DNA from: Pseudochrobactrum asaccharolyticum
Lineage (GTDB): Bacteria; Pseudomonadota; Alphaproteobacteria; Rhizobiales; Rhizobiaceae
Length of the DNA stretch: 64,000 nt
Reading direction: 5' to 3'
Assembly: GCF_003314995.1 (NCBI RefSeq)
Contig: NZ_QNRH01000001.1
Span: forward strand, 496,001 to 560,000
Of this stretch, positions 55,790 to 64,000 are shown one piece after another (within the stretch, counting starts at the first letter, position 1; each line of letters begins with the position of its first letter). Under the pieces are notes generated by a model. The model was given only the letters and a program-made list of their open reading frames with translations. It searched no databases and was not told the origin of the DNA. A program made the translations under genes and the position numbers.

Positions 55790-56042
55790 TGCGGCGGGTT
55801 ATTGATGCCGGAATGTATCTTTGAAGGACGCAGGGCTGTTTATCACGCAAGATGCGCATAAAAATAAATGGCTGGTGCATTTCAAAGGATTCAATTTAAC
55901 ATTGGAAATGTTCTAGCTGATGACAAAAGGGTCCATCTGCTTTAGATAATTTCAATCTGAAATATTTATTGTCATTGGTGCTGTTTGTTTAGCTGCAATG
56001 ACCGCTGCGTTGTAAAGCGTGGCATAGTTTGAGAGTTTCGCC
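55790..56042. other. Promoter region of nrdR
   Basis: With the glyA terminator this completes a gap of about 320 bp. It is AT-rich at 55890-55980, with no supported gene or repeat. Confidence 0.4.
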
Positions 56043-56525
56043 ATGCGCTGCCCGTTTTGCCAGTCCGATGATACACAGGTTAAGGATTCCCGTCCGGCAG
56101 AGGACGGATCAGTAATCCGCAGACGCCGTGTTTGTCCTGTTTGCGCTGGTCGTTTTACCACTTTTGAGCGCGTGCAATTGCGCGAACTGATGGTGGTGAA
56201 GAAGAGTGGCCGCCGTGTACCGTTTGACCGCGATAAGCTGATGCATTCTGTGCAGGTGGCATTGCGCAAGCGCGAGGTTGATGCGGAGCGTGTGGAACGT
56301 GCCGTCTCCGGCATTGTACGCCAGCTGGAAAGTTCCGGTGAAGTGGAGATTCCGTCGGAGGAAATCGGTCGCTTGGCAATGGAAGCGCTGAAAGGCGTGG
56401 ACGATATTGCTTATATCCGCTTCGCTTCCGTCTATCGTAATTTCAGTGTTGCTAAAGATTTTCACAATGTCATTGATGAACTCGGGCAGCCGGAAAATTC
56501 TGCATCGGCAGAGAATGAGGAATAA
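56043..56525 (+). CDS. nrdR: Transcriptional repressor NrdR
   Basis: A 160-residue repressor of ribonucleotide reductase genes. The zinc ribbon uses Cys3, Cys6, Cys31 and Cys34 (MRCPFC and VCPVC). An ATP-cone (about 49-139, [19 protein letters not shown]) senses dATP/ATP. The C-terminal tail is short and acidic. It commonly sits between glyA and ribD in alphaproteobacteria, as here. Confidence 0.96.
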   Translation: MRCPFCQSDDTQVKDSRPAEDGSVIRRRRVCPVCAGRFTTFERVQLRELMVVKKSGRRVPFDRDKLMHSVQVALRKREVDAERVERAVSGIVRQLESSGEVEIPSEEIGRLAMEALKGVDDIAYIRFASVYRNFSVAKDFHNVIDELGQPENSASAENEE

Positions 56526-56649
56526 GTTCGGGGCGCATCATGTGCCCCGTCAGTTTGCAGATTGCTGCTTTTGAATGAATATCTGAGACAGGAAGTGGTT
56601 TTGTGTGAGCCGCCGGTCTCTTTTGAACAGAATGTATTCTGGCAACCGG

Positions 56650-56690
56650 AAATTTCGGGTCAGATACGTGTTAAAGTAAATAGGTTTTGC
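56650..56690 (+). repeat. Degenerate copy of the palindromic repeat (copy E)
   Basis: TTCGGGTCAGATACGTGTTA followed by AAGTAAATAG resembles the second half of copy C (TTCGGATAAGATACGCGTCA, AAAACAAATAG). The first half is not recognisable. Confidence 0.45.
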
Positions 56691-56745
56691 ATCTGTTTGG
56701 CTTAAAGGCGGGCAGTACAAAACACTCCGTACTGGAATTTGGCAT

Positions 56746-57909
56746 ATGAATGAACCTCAGAACGCAACAGCCCGTCAGAACCAATCTGCGCAGGCAAGTG
56801 CATCAGAGCTCGATAAGCGCTTTATGGCGGCTGCAATCCGCTATTCACGCCGCCATCTTGGCATTACGGGAACCAATCCTTCTGTGGCAACGCTGATTGT
56901 GGCTGATGCCGGGCACGGGCCGGTGATTGTCGGACGCGGTGTGACAGCTGAGGGTGGCCGTCCGCATGCGGAGACACAGGCGATTGCCGAGGCCGGTGAA
57001 TTGGCTAAAGGCGCTACAGCCTATGTTACGCTGGAGCCTTGCGCCCATCACGGCCATACACCGCCTTGTGCCAGTGCGTTGGTAACAGCGGGGATCAAGC
57101 GTGTTGTTGCTTCCAGCAGCGATCCTGATCCGCGTGTTGCAGGGCGTGGCTATCAGATTTTGCGCGATGCAGGACTGGAAGTTATCACTGATGTCTGTCG
57201 TGAGCAGGGCGATGATGAGCTGGCTGGCTATCTGTCACGCTCTTTCCGCAAACGTCCGGAAGTGATGCTGAAACTGGCGTTGTCGGTTGACGGCTATGTC
57301 GGTTGTGTCGGGCGCGGCCAGATCGCGATTACTGGTGCTGTCAGTATTTCACAGGTCCATATGCGCCGCGCGCAGACCGATGCGATTATGATCGGTGTCG
57401 GAACCGTGATTGCCGATGATCCAATTCTCAATGTTCGTTTACCGGGCTTGCAGGATCGTTCACCGATCCGCGTTATTCTAGATAGCGAGCTGCGCACTCC
57501 GCTGACCTCGAAGCTGGTGCGTTCCGCACGTCAGGTGCCGCTGTGGATTGCCGCCCGTAACGATGCTGATCCGGTCAAGCGCCAGCAGCTGATTGAAGCC
57601 GGTTGCCGTATTCTGGCAACGGAATGCGAAGATGAGAAAATCGCTCTTCCGGAATTGCTGGATGACCTAGCTGCACAGGGTATCGCCACTTTGATGGTTG
57701 AAGGCGGTGCCGTGGTTGCGCAGGCATTTCTCGCTGCCGGATTGGTTGATAAGCTGATGATCTTTGATGGCCCTAACCCGATCCTGCCGAATGGCGATGG
57801 GCAGGCACTGGCGGTTGAAGGTTTGCAGGCATTTATCGCCGCAGATTTCGTGAAAACCAGTGAGAGCCATTTTGCATCAGATGTTTTGAGCCAGTATAAG
57901 CGAAAATAA
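56746..57909 (+). CDS. ribD: Bifunctional riboflavin deaminase/reductase RibD
   Basis: A 387-residue enzyme for two early riboflavin steps. The N-terminal deaminase domain (about 23-165) binds zinc through His74, Cys99 and Cys108 (PHAETQ; EPCAHHGHTPPCA) with catalytic Glu76. The C-terminal reductase domain (about 175-385, MLKLALSVDGYVG, LMVEGGAVVAQAFL) uses NADPH. The N-terminus has about 22 extra polar residues. It is followed after 49 bp by ribE. Confidence 0.96.
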   Translation: MNEPQNATARQNQSAQASASELDKRFMAAAIRYSRRHLGITGTNPSVATLIVADAGHGPVIVGRGVTAEGGRPHAETQAIAEAGELAKGATAYVTLEPCAHHGHTPPCASALVTAGIKRVVASSSDPDPRVAGRGYQILRDAGLEVITDVCREQGDDELAGYLSRSFRKRPEVMLKLALSVDGYVGCVGRGQIAITGAVSISQVHMRRAQTDAIMIGVGTVIADDPILNVRLPGLQDRSPIRVILDSELRTPLTSKLVRSARQVPLWIAARNDADPVKRQQLIEAGCRILATECEDEKIALPELLDDLAAQGIATLMVEGGAVVAQAFLAAGLVDKLMIFDGPNPILPNGDGQALAVEGLQAFIAADFVKTSESHFASDVLSQYKRK

Positions 57910-57958
57910 ATATCTGCTAATATACTATCGCTGCAATGAGAATGACGGAGAATGACGG

Positions 57959-58567
57959 ATGTTTACAGGTATTGTGACCGATATCGGTGAAGTCTCGGAC
58001 GTTAAAGTTCTTGATGAAGGTGTGCTGCTGCGCATTGATACGGCTTATGATCCTAAAACCATTGAGATCGGTGCATCAATTGCTTGTTCCGGTGTTTGCC
58101 TGACTGTGACCCGTTTGCCGGATATTGAAAGCAATGCCCGCTGGTTCGAAGTGGAAGCATGGGAAGAGGCGTTACGTCTGACCACCATCAGCGAATGGAA
58201 ATCCGGCCGTAAAATCAATCTGGAGCGCTCGCTGAAACTCGGTGATGAGATGGGCGGCCATCTGGTTTCCGGTCATGTCGATGCGATGGCAGAAATCATC
58301 AATATTGAGGCGGAAGGTGAGGCGGTGCGCTTTACCATTCGTGCGCCGGAAAATCTGGCACCTTTCATTGCGCAGAAGGGCTCTGTGGCACTGGACGGCA
58401 CATCGCTGACCGTGAACGGTGTCAACGGCAATGAGTTCGATGTGCTGCTGATCCGCCATTCTTTGGAAGTGACCACATGGGGCTCCCGTCAGGTTGGCGA
58501 TAAGATCAATATCGAGATTGATCAGCTGGCACGCTATGCCGCACGTCTGGCGCAGTTCAAAGCATAA
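57959..58567 (+). CDS. ribE: Riboflavin synthase alpha chain
   Basis: A 202-residue enzyme that dismutates two lumazines to riboflavin. Two lumazine-binding repeats are seen: MFTGIVTDIGEVSDV starts the first and MGGHLVSGHVDAMAEI the second; catalytic residues in CSGVCLTV and DGTSLTVNGV are present. Just before the ATG the sequence GAGAATGACG occurs twice in tandem (57938-57957). Confidence 0.96.
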   Translation: MFTGIVTDIGEVSDVKVLDEGVLLRIDTAYDPKTIEIGASIACSGVCLTVTRLPDIESNARWFEVEAWEEALRLTTISEWKSGRKINLERSLKLGDEMGGHLVSGHVDAMAEIINIEAEGEAVRFTIRAPENLAPFIAQKGSVALDGTSLTVNGVNGNEFDVLLIRHSLEVTTWGSRQVGDKINIEIDQLARYAARLAQFKA

Positions 58568-58987
58568 AACGCATATCAAGATACGTCATATCAAAGGCGC
58601 CGCTAAAGACATGCTTTAGCGGCGCCTGCTCGTTTGCATGCGACAAAATTACAGAAATGCAGCAAACAGGGCTTACTTTTTAAGCATAATGCTGTAGAGC
58701 AGAATTTATTACCGTTCAGCCATTTGCTTAACCTCAGTTGTGCAGAGTTTCGTCTGTCACAGCGGGGCTTGCTGTCGTTGCAGGACAAAAGCCGTTATTA
58801 AAAAATCTATGGCCGCTTACATTGTAAGTGCCGCAGGTTTCTATAGAATATGATTTATATATGCTTTCTTGTCCCGCACGGGATGCGGAAGACAGTAGAG
58901 TGTTCTTAACCTGCAGCAGTTTCGGAAAAACCGCTCTGGTTGTCGTGGGTTCGTTTGCTGGAATAGCAATTGATTATGGAGAATGAG
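58568..58987. other. Long ribE-ribH gap with a strong hairpin
   Basis: 420 bp without a gene inside the riboflavin cluster. A perfect 14-bp stem (AGGCGCCGCTAAAG / CTTTAGCGGCGCCT, 58595-58627, loop ACATG) follows ribE but lacks a T tract. I searched for the conserved core of the FMN riboswitch (GGGGCAGGGT-type) and did not see it. ribH likely has a promoter here. Confidence 0.5.
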
Positions 58988-59449
58988 ATGACCGGAAATC
59001 TGGCGTATCAGCCGCATATTCTGATTGTTGAAGCCCGTTTTTACGATGCGCTTTCTGATGCACTTCTGGACGGCGCCAAAGCCGCGCTTGATGATGTGGG
59101 TGCAACCTATGATGTTGTGACCGTGATGGGCGCGCTTGAAATTCCGGCAGCTATCTCCTTTGCTCTGGATGCAGAGGCAGGCGGCGGTACTGAATATGAT
59201 GGTTATGTTGCGCTTGGCACGGTCATTCGCGGCGAAACCTATCATTTTGAAATTGTTGCGAATGAATCCTCCCGTGCGCTGACAGATCTGTCGGTGTCAG
59301 AGAGCATTGCGATCGGTAATGGTATTCTCACTGTGGAAAATGAAGAGCAGGCCTGGGCCCGCGCCAAACGCAGTGAAAAAGATAAGGGTGGATTTGCTGC
59401 GCGCGCTGCCCTGACAATGATTGATTTACAAAGAAAATTTGGAGTCTGA
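58988..59449 (+). CDS. ribH: 6,7-dimethyl-8-ribityllumazine synthase
   Basis: A 153-residue enzyme that makes the substrate of Rib[21 protein letters not shown] is the N-terminal strand with the Phe of the active site; [15 protein letters not shown] and [20 protein letters not shown] hold the phosphate-binding GxxG-like segment and the catalytic His. Starts at 58970 (TTG), 58976 and 58988 are in frame; GGAG at 58978-58981 favours 58988. The nusB ATG follows one base after its stop. Confidence 0.94.
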   Translation: MTGNLAYQPHILIVEARFYDALSDALLDGAKAALDDVGATYDVVTVMGALEIPAAISFALDAEAGGGTEYDGYVALGTVIRGETYHFEIVANESSRALTDLSVSESIAIGNGILTVENEEQAWARAKRSEKDKGGFAARAALTMIDLQRKFGV

Positions 59450-59450
59450 T

Positions 59451-59957
59451 ATGACCGCCCCACATGCGACGCCGCAGAATGCGCCGCGCACCGCCAATAA
59501 GCGAGGCGTAGCCCGCCTTGCTGCCGTTCAGGCTCTGTATCAGATGGAAGTCACCGGCACCGGCGTGCTGGACATTGCTGCTGAATACGAAAATTTCCGT
59601 CTGGGTAAAGATATTGATGGTGATCAGTATCTGGATGCCGATCCGCAGTGGTTCCGCGCGATTATCGCCGGCGTTGTTGCAGACCAGCGTGTTCTGGATC
59701 CGATGATCCGTCAGTCGCTGACCGAAGACTGGCCGCTGTCGCGTCTTGATTCGACACTGCGTGCGATTCTTCGTGCGGGTATCTGGGAATTGCGCACCAA
59801 AAAAGAAGTGCCGACCGCAGTGATTGTCTCGGAATATGTCGATATTGCCAAAGCATTTTACGACGAAGACGAGCCGAAACTGGTCAACGCTGTTCTCGAT
59901 CGTTTGGCATTTGAGATCCGTGGTGAGAGCCGCGGTACAAAAAAAACGCCGCGTTAA
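59451..59957 (+). CDS. nusB: Transcription antitermination factor NusB
   Basis: A 168-residue all-helical RNA-binding protein that, with NusE (ribosomal S10), promotes antitermination in rRNA operons. [19 protein letters not shown] and [40 protein letters not shown] are the typical blocks. The N-terminal 20 residues are polar and variable. ATG 59451 follows GGAG; the frame extends upstream to 59421 inside ribH. Confidence 0.95.
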   Translation: MTAPHATPQNAPRTANKRGVARLAAVQALYQMEVTGTGVLDIAAEYENFRLGKDIDGDQYLDADPQWFRAIIAGVVADQRVLDPMIRQSLTEDWPLSRLDSTLRAILRAGIWELRTKKEVPTAVIVSEYVDIAKAFYDEDEPKLVNAVLDRLAFEIRGESRGTKKTPR

Positions 59958-60404
59958 TCCTGTTTTGACGGCGGCAGAACAATCTGTCACGCCTGTGATG
60001 TATTTTAAAAGCCGGTACAATTCTGTGCCGGCTTTTTTTATGCTCAATTGTCGCTTTGTCTGTTTTTAAAACAGGCACTTGACCTTTGTCTCCGGCTTTC
60101 GCATCCTGCGGACAGAATACCGGAAGACAAGCCTGAAGCATGCTGATCAGACAGATGCTACAAGAAAACATAATCCTGATGACTAAGCGATTTCAGAACA
60201 GGATTATGGGGTAAATCGAACGACCGGACTCTGAATTGAAATGACTGCCTTCTGTTTCTGTCTGAGCAGACTGAGAGCATTTTCTGAAGCGCCCTCTGCG
60301 CTTTAAATGACTGCTGTACCTTGCTTCATGCCGTCCTCCGTTATCGGGAGATAATCCGGTGATTATTCCGGAATTATAAAGGCCGAAGAATAAGGGGAAT
60401 ACGC
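59958..60404. other. Gap between nusB and hppA
   Basis: About 450 bp. It holds the nusB terminator (60007-60038) and then some 365 bp in which I see no supported gene. A short minus-strand frame (60171 down to 59884) overlaps the terminator and lacks a ribosome binding site. AAGGGG before ATG 60405 is the hppA ribosome binding site. Confidence 0.45.
60007..60038 (+). terminator. Terminator after nusB
   Basis: A 12-bp stem (AAAGCCGGTACA / TGTGCCGGCTTT, one G-T pair), loop ATTC, is followed by further T. Confidence 0.9.
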
Positions 60405-62546
60405 ATGGCAGTTCTCATACTCATTCTTATTTGTGGTATTTTGGCTCTGGTCTATGCAGGCTGGGCAATCCGTTCTGTGCTGGCATCCGATGCGGGGAAT
60501 GCGCGGATGCAGGAAATTGCAGGTGCTATCCGCGAAGGGGCGCAGGCCTATCTGGCGCGCCAGTATATGACGATCTTTTTCGTCGGTGCGGTGGTCTTTA
60601 TCATTACATGGTGGCTTTTGGGCGCCTATGCGGCTTTCGGCTTTCTGATCGGTGCGGTTTTGTCCGGTGTGGCCGGTTTTATCGGGATGCATGTCTCCGT
60701 GCGTGCCAATGTGCGCACAGCACAGGCGGCTTCGATGAGCCTTGCGGGTGGTCTGGAGATTGCTTTCCGTGCCGGTGCGGTAACAGGTATGCTGGTGGCA
60801 GGTTTGGCACTGCTTGGCGTGGCCGGTTATTACGCGCTGCTCACAGCCGGTATGGGCTATGCCTCCGGTGACCGTGTGGTGATTGATGCACTTGTGGCAC
60901 TCGGTTTTGGTGCCTCGCTGATTTCAATCTTTGCCCGTCTTGGCGGTGGTATTTTCACTAAAGGGGCAGATGTCGGCGGCGATCTGGTCGGTAAGGTTGA
61001 AGCCGGTATTCCTGAAGATGACCCACGCAATCCGGCAACCATTGCTGATAATGTGGGCGATAATGTCGGTGACTGCGCCGGTATGGCCGCAGATTTGTTT
61101 GAGACCTATGCAGTGACAGTTGTTGCGACGATGGTGCTGGCAGCAATTTTCTTCGCCGGTGCGCCACTGTTGCCGGTAATCATTCTCTATCCGCTGGCGA
61201 TTTGTGGCTTATGTATTCTCACTTCTGTTGCCGGTACATTCTTTGTGCGGCTTGGCACAGATAACTCCATTATGGGGGCGCTTTATAAAGGCCTGATCGC
61301 CACAGGTCTGCTTTCAGTCGTTGGTCTGGCGCTGGCAACAACCATGACAATCGGCTGGGGAGAGATTGGCACAGTCGCCGGTGTTGCTATTTCCGGCAGC
61401 AATCTGTTTATCTGCGGGTTGATCGGTCTGATCGTTACCGGTCTGATTGTGGTGATTACCGAATATTATACCGGTACCAATAAACGTCCGGTCAACTCCA
61501 TCGCACAGGCGTCGGTCAGTGGTCACGGTACCAATGTGATTCAGGGGCTGGCTGTCTCGCTGGAATCAACGGCACTGCCAGCCATTGTTATCGTGTTTGG
61601 CATCATCACCACTTATCAGCTGGCCGGATTGTTCGGTACGGCGATTGCGGTGACAGCAATGCTCGGCATTGCCGGTATGATTGTGGCGCTCGACGCCTTT
61701 GGCCCTGTGACTGATAATGCCGGTGGCATTGCGGAAATGGCGGGGCTTGATCCTGAAGTGCGCAAGGCAACCGATGCGCTGGATGCGGTCGGTAATACGA
61801 CCAAAGCTGTGACCAAGGGCTATGCGATCGGTTCGGCCGGTCTTGGTGCCTTGGTGCTGTTTGCGGCCTATTCCAATGATCTGGCGTTTTTTGCAGCCAA
61901 TAGTCAGAACTATCCGTATTTCAGTGATATGGGCGCAGTCTCTTTTGATCTGTCGAACCCTTATGTAGTAGCAGGCCTGATCTTCGGTGGTCTGATCCCT
62001 TATCTGTTTGGTGGTATTGCAATGACTGCCGTGGGGAGGGCTGCGGGTTCGGTGGTGCAGGAAGTGCGCAGGCAATTCCGTGAAAAGCCGGGAATCATGA
62101 GTGGCACAGAGCGGCCTGATTATGCCCGCGCGGTGGACATTCTGACCAAGGCGGCCATTCGGGAAATGATTATCCCGTCTTTGCTGCCGGTACTGGCGCC
62201 TCTGGTAGTCTATTTCGGTGTATTGCTGATCTCGGGTTCCAAGGCTTCGGCTTTTGCTGCCCTTGGCGCATCTTTGCTTGGGGTGATCGTCAATGGTCTG
62301 TTTGTGGCAATCTCGATGACGTCGGGTGGCGGCGCATGGGATAATGCCAAGAAGAGCTTCGAGGACGGTTTTACTGATGCAGACGGTGTTAAGCATCTGA
62401 AAGGCTCGGAGGCCCATAAAGCCTCGGTGACTGGTGATACGGTTGGCGACCCCTATAAGGATACTGCGGGGCCTGCGGTTAATCCGGCAATCAAGATCAC
62501 CAATATTGTGGCGCTGTTGCTGCTGGCAGTTTTGGCACATCAATAA
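60405..62546 (+). CDS. hppA: Membrane-bound proton-pumping pyrophosphatase
   Basis: A 713-residue pump with about 16 membrane helices that couples pyrophosphate hydrolysis to proton export. [20 protein letters not shown] and [19 protein letters not shown] are the catalytic loops. [17 protein letters not shown] (about 462-478) has Lys and Thr where K+-dependent enzymes have Ala and Gly/Ala, so it should be K+-independent. AAGGGG precedes the ATG. Confidence 0.96.
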   Translation: MAVLILILICGILALVYAGWAIRSVLASDAGNARMQEIAGAIREGAQAYLARQYMTIFFVGAVVFIITWWLLGAYAAFGFLIGAVLSGVAGFIGMHVSVRANVRTAQAASMSLAGGLEIAFRAGAVTGMLVAGLALLGVAGYYALLTAGMGYASGDRVVIDALVALGFGASLISIFARLGGGIFTKGADVGGDLVGKVEAGIPEDDPRNPATIADNVGDNVGDCAGMAADLFETYAVTVVATMVLAAIFFAGAPLLPVIILYPLAICGLCILTSVAGTFFVRLGTDNSIMGALYKGLIATGLLSVVGLALATTMTIGWGEIGTVAGVAISGSNLFICGLIGLIVTGLIVVITEYYTGTNKRPVNSIAQASVSGHGTNVIQGLAVSLESTALPAIVIVFGIITTYQLAGLFGTAIAVTAMLGIAGMIVALDAFGPVTDNAGGIAEMAGLDPEVRKATDALDAVGNTTKAVTKGYAIGSAGLGALVLFAAYSNDLAFFAANSQNYPYFSDMGAVSFDLSNPYVVAGLIFGGLIPYLFGGIAMTAVGRAAGSVVQEVRRQFREKPGIMSGTERPDYARAVDILTKAAIREMIIPSLLPVLAPLVVYFGVLLISGSKASAFAALGASLLGVIVNGLFVAISMTSGGGAWDNAKKSFEDGFTDADGVKHLKGSEAHKASVTGDTVGDPYKDTAGPAVNPAIKITNIVALLLLAVLAHQ

Positions 62547-62549
62547 ACA

Positions 62550-62582
62550 AAAACGCCGGTGAGAATATCTCACCGGCGTTTT
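62550..62582. terminator. Bidirectional terminator between hppA and bamE
   Basis: A perfect 15-bp stem (AAAACGCCGGTGAGA / TCTCACCGGCGTTTT) with an ATA loop lies between the convergent genes. Confidence 0.92.
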
Positions 62583-62613
62583 CAATTCATATCTGACTTG
62601 TTGTAATGCGCTA

Positions 62614-63126
62614 TTACATTGTGCCTGGCAGTGAGGTTGGCAGTTTGCCAACGCCTTGCATGAGCTGTCCGACAAAAGTCTGGTCTTTACCGCCGGTCGG
62701 TGTGGTGCGGGCAACAAAGTCAAAGACCTTGCCATCCTGCAGACCGTAATGGGCGATCTGAGAAACTTTACCGTCCTTGCCGAAATAAACAGCCAGAATA
62801 CGACGGTCGATAATTTTTGGTTTCATGAATTGCGCAGCACGGAAACGCTTTTGCGAAATATAGTAGAAAACTTCATTATCAAATGTTGCCGTTGTGGACG
62901 GGGTGCCGAGTGTCAGCAACACCTGTTCACGACTGGAACCAACAGGAACAGAATCAAGTGCCTGTTCATCAAGGACATAACCTTCAGTCAGTGTTTCTGA
63001 AGGATTGAGCATGCTTGCGGTATTGCAACCGGCAAGTCCGAGCGAAAAAAGCACGGCTGCGCCTGTAATGAGCAAGCTTCTGCTGCGGTTTTGTGCGAAA
63101 ATACGCTGCAACGACGACATCTCCAT
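62614..63126 (-). CDS. bamE: Outer-membrane assembly lipoprotein BamE (SmpA/OmlA)
   Basis: About 170 residues. A lipobox LAGC follows a hydrophobic signal, so it is a lipoprotein of the outer membrane and a BAM complex component. The BamE fold shows in SVPVGSSREQVLLTLGTPS and FYYISQKRF...RRILAVYFGKDGKV. The C-terminal extension with QLMQGVGKLPTSLPG is typical of alphaproteobacteria. Start uncertain: ATG codons at 63132, 63126 and 63120 lie close together; 63126 is eight bases from GGGA. Confidence 0.88.
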   Translation of the reverse strand: MEMSSLQRIFAQNRSRSLLITGAAVLFSLGLAGCNTASMLNPSETLTEGYVLDEQALDSVPVGSSREQVLLTLGTPSTTATFDNEVFYYISQKRFRAAQFMKPKIIDRRILAVYFGKDGKVSQIAHYGLQDGKVFDFVARTTPTGGKDQTFVGQLMQGVGKLPTSLPGTM

Positions 63127-63215
63127 AAGCATTATCCCAACGGTACTTCCGTAACCTGATGAACTTGGGTAAACCACCTTGCATCCGGATGCAACAAAAG
63201 CATGGGCGTTTAATC

Positions 63216-63755
63216 ATGATTCTTAATTTATTAAGACGCAAATCCCGAGTAAATGAAGCAATTACTCTGTCTGCTTACGAAAAAATCGTGGCGGCAGCAC
63301 GACAAAAGCGCTTCTATGCGGAATTTCTTGTGCCGGATACACCAATCGGGCGTTATGAGATGCTGTCATTACATGTCTTCTTGCTGATGCACCGGTTGAA
63401 ATCGGAAGATCCGGCGCTGAAAGAACTGACGCAGGATATTGCCGAAGAGTTTTTCAAGGATGTGGATCATTCATTGCGTGAGCTTGGTATCGGCGATCAG
63501 GGGGTGCCGAAGCGTATGAAAAAGCTGGCGCGCATGTATTATGGACGTGTGCTGAGCTATGCTGAGGCTATTGATAAGAATGATGAGGCCGAACTGGCGC
63601 TGGCACTGAGCCGCAATGTGCGGCCGGATCTGACGGAAGCGGGACAAAACTGGGAGCAGAGCAGTGCTATGGCCGCTTATGCAATGCAGACCTATCAGTA
63701 TTTGCTCACACAGCCGGACAGCAAATTCCTTGAAGGCCACTTCAGCTTTGCATAA
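63216..63755 (+). CDS. Ubiquinol-cytochrome c chaperone family protein
   Basis: A 179-residue protein of the CBP3/UbcC family (PF03981). YAEFLVPDTPIGRYEMLSLH and LTQDIAEEFFKDVDHSLREL with GVPKRMKKLARMYYGRVLSY are the family blocks. The mitochondrial homologue assists cytochrome bc1 assembly. The frame opens at 63159, overlapping bamE on the other strand; ATG 63216 (MILNLLRRK) is the usual start. Followed by a YceD gene after 58 bp, probably in one transcript. Confidence 0.9.
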   Translation: MILNLLRRKSRVNEAITLSAYEKIVAAARQKRFYAEFLVPDTPIGRYEMLSLHVFLLMHRLKSEDPALKELTQDIAEEFFKDVDHSLRELGIGDQGVPKRMKKLARMYYGRVLSYAEAIDKNDEAELALALSRNVRPDLTEAGQNWEQSSAMAAYAMQTYQYLLTQPDSKFLEGHFSFA

Positions 63756-63813
63756 ATAAGCTTGATATCATTGTTGTTAAACCAGCAATTCAAAAAATAA
63801 AGATGGACTTATC

Positions 63814-64000
63814 ATGACGAAATATAATGGGTCGGGCGATGCAGGGCTTAAGTTTCCGGTTTCGGTGGCTCATGTGCCGAGCAAAGGCCTGACTATAAAA
63901 ATCGAAGCCGATGAAAAAGAACGCGCGCAGCTGGCAAAAAATCACGAGTTGATTTCAGTTGGTTCTTTTACGGCTGATTTTGTGATCACCCAGTGGAAAA
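63814..64000 (+). CDS. YceD/DUF177-family protein, 5' part
   Basis: The first 62 codons of a gene cut by the window end. LKFPVSVAHVPSKGLTIKIE then ADEKERAQLAKNHELISVGS is typical of alphaproteobacterial DUF177 proteins, linked to 23S rRNA accumulation and usually encoded just before plsX. The zinc-binding Cys pair of the family would lie beyond the edge. ATG 63814 has GGA upstream. Confidence 0.85.
   Translation, partial: MTKYNGSGDAGLKFPVSVAHVPSKGLTIKIEADEKERAQLAKNHELISVGSFTADFVITQWK

Noticed and set aside
58568-58987. FMN riboswitch before ribH
   Set aside because: The conserved purine-rich core blocks and five-helix order were not found on reading the leader.
59884-60171. 95-codon minus-strand frame with a lipoprotein-like start
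   Set aside because: It overlaps the nusB terminator and the end of nusB, lacks a ribosome binding site and is basic and His-rich.
61566-62735. 389-codon minus-strand frame opposite hppA
   Set aside because: Antisense shadow of hppA that also runs through the hppA-bamE terminator; Arg/His/Gln-rich.

Overview
The window looks like chromosomal DNA of an alphaproteobacterium of the order Hyphomicrobiales (Rhizobiales), most likely family Brucellaceae. The pointers are two Omp25/Omp31-type porin-like proteins, an AapJQMP general amino-acid transporter, a choloylglycine hydrolase, NDUFS4- and NDUFS6-like complex I accessory proteins, the ldtR-ldtP locus, and the order glyA-nrdR-ribD-ribE-ribH-nusB-hppA-bamE. 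Base composition looks near 50% GC by eye, lower than Brucella, so a relative such as Pseudochrobactrum is possible; the genus is inference. No IS element, phage, CRISPR array or plasmid function was seen.

Left part (1-14.1 kb): tandem Omp25-like genes, a GST, a secreted-protein/RNase T2 pair, rlmJ, a DMT exporter, a stand-alone molybdopterin oxidoreductase with a GNAT, a DUF992 protein, purM-purN, an AI-2E/PerM-type membrane protein and the DnaA-related replication regulator hda. Middle (14.1-35 kb): an accessory-looking stretch of small secreted, membrane and GNAT proteins, choloylglycine hydrolase, a diguanylate cyclase, tRNA-Arg and tRNA-Pro flanking an NDUFS4-like gene, metC, a PAP2 phosphatase, the aapJQMP operon, and a compact run of alternating VOC and GNAT genes ending in a FAD monooxygenase. 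It separates hda from ppk, which I remember as close neighbours in relatives.

Right part (35-64 kb): core genes. ppk-ppx (polyphosphate synthesis and breakdown, start/stop overlap), rnd, aspS, a large secreted protein of unknown function, parC, bpt, hemB, an HIBYL-CoA hydrolase followed by DUF6163-ldtR-ldtP (envelope remodelling), then one-carbon and riboflavin genes (glyA, nrdR, ribD, ribE, ribH), nusB, the proton-pumping pyrophosphatase hppA, bamE, a ubiquinol-cytochrome c chaperone and the start of a YceD/DUF177 gene cut by the window end.

Most operons end in clear intrinsic terminators, several bidirectional between convergent genes. Degenerate palindromic repeats of the kind common in Rhizobiales are scattered between genes. 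I found no convincing complete new system. The best leads are a secreted protein with two four-cysteine modules, a secreted-protein/RNase T2 pair with an altered catalytic motif, the VOC/GNAT/monooxygenase cluster, two unexplained perfect palindromes (24.6 kb, 51.06 kb) and a decayed gene tail at 20.9 kb.
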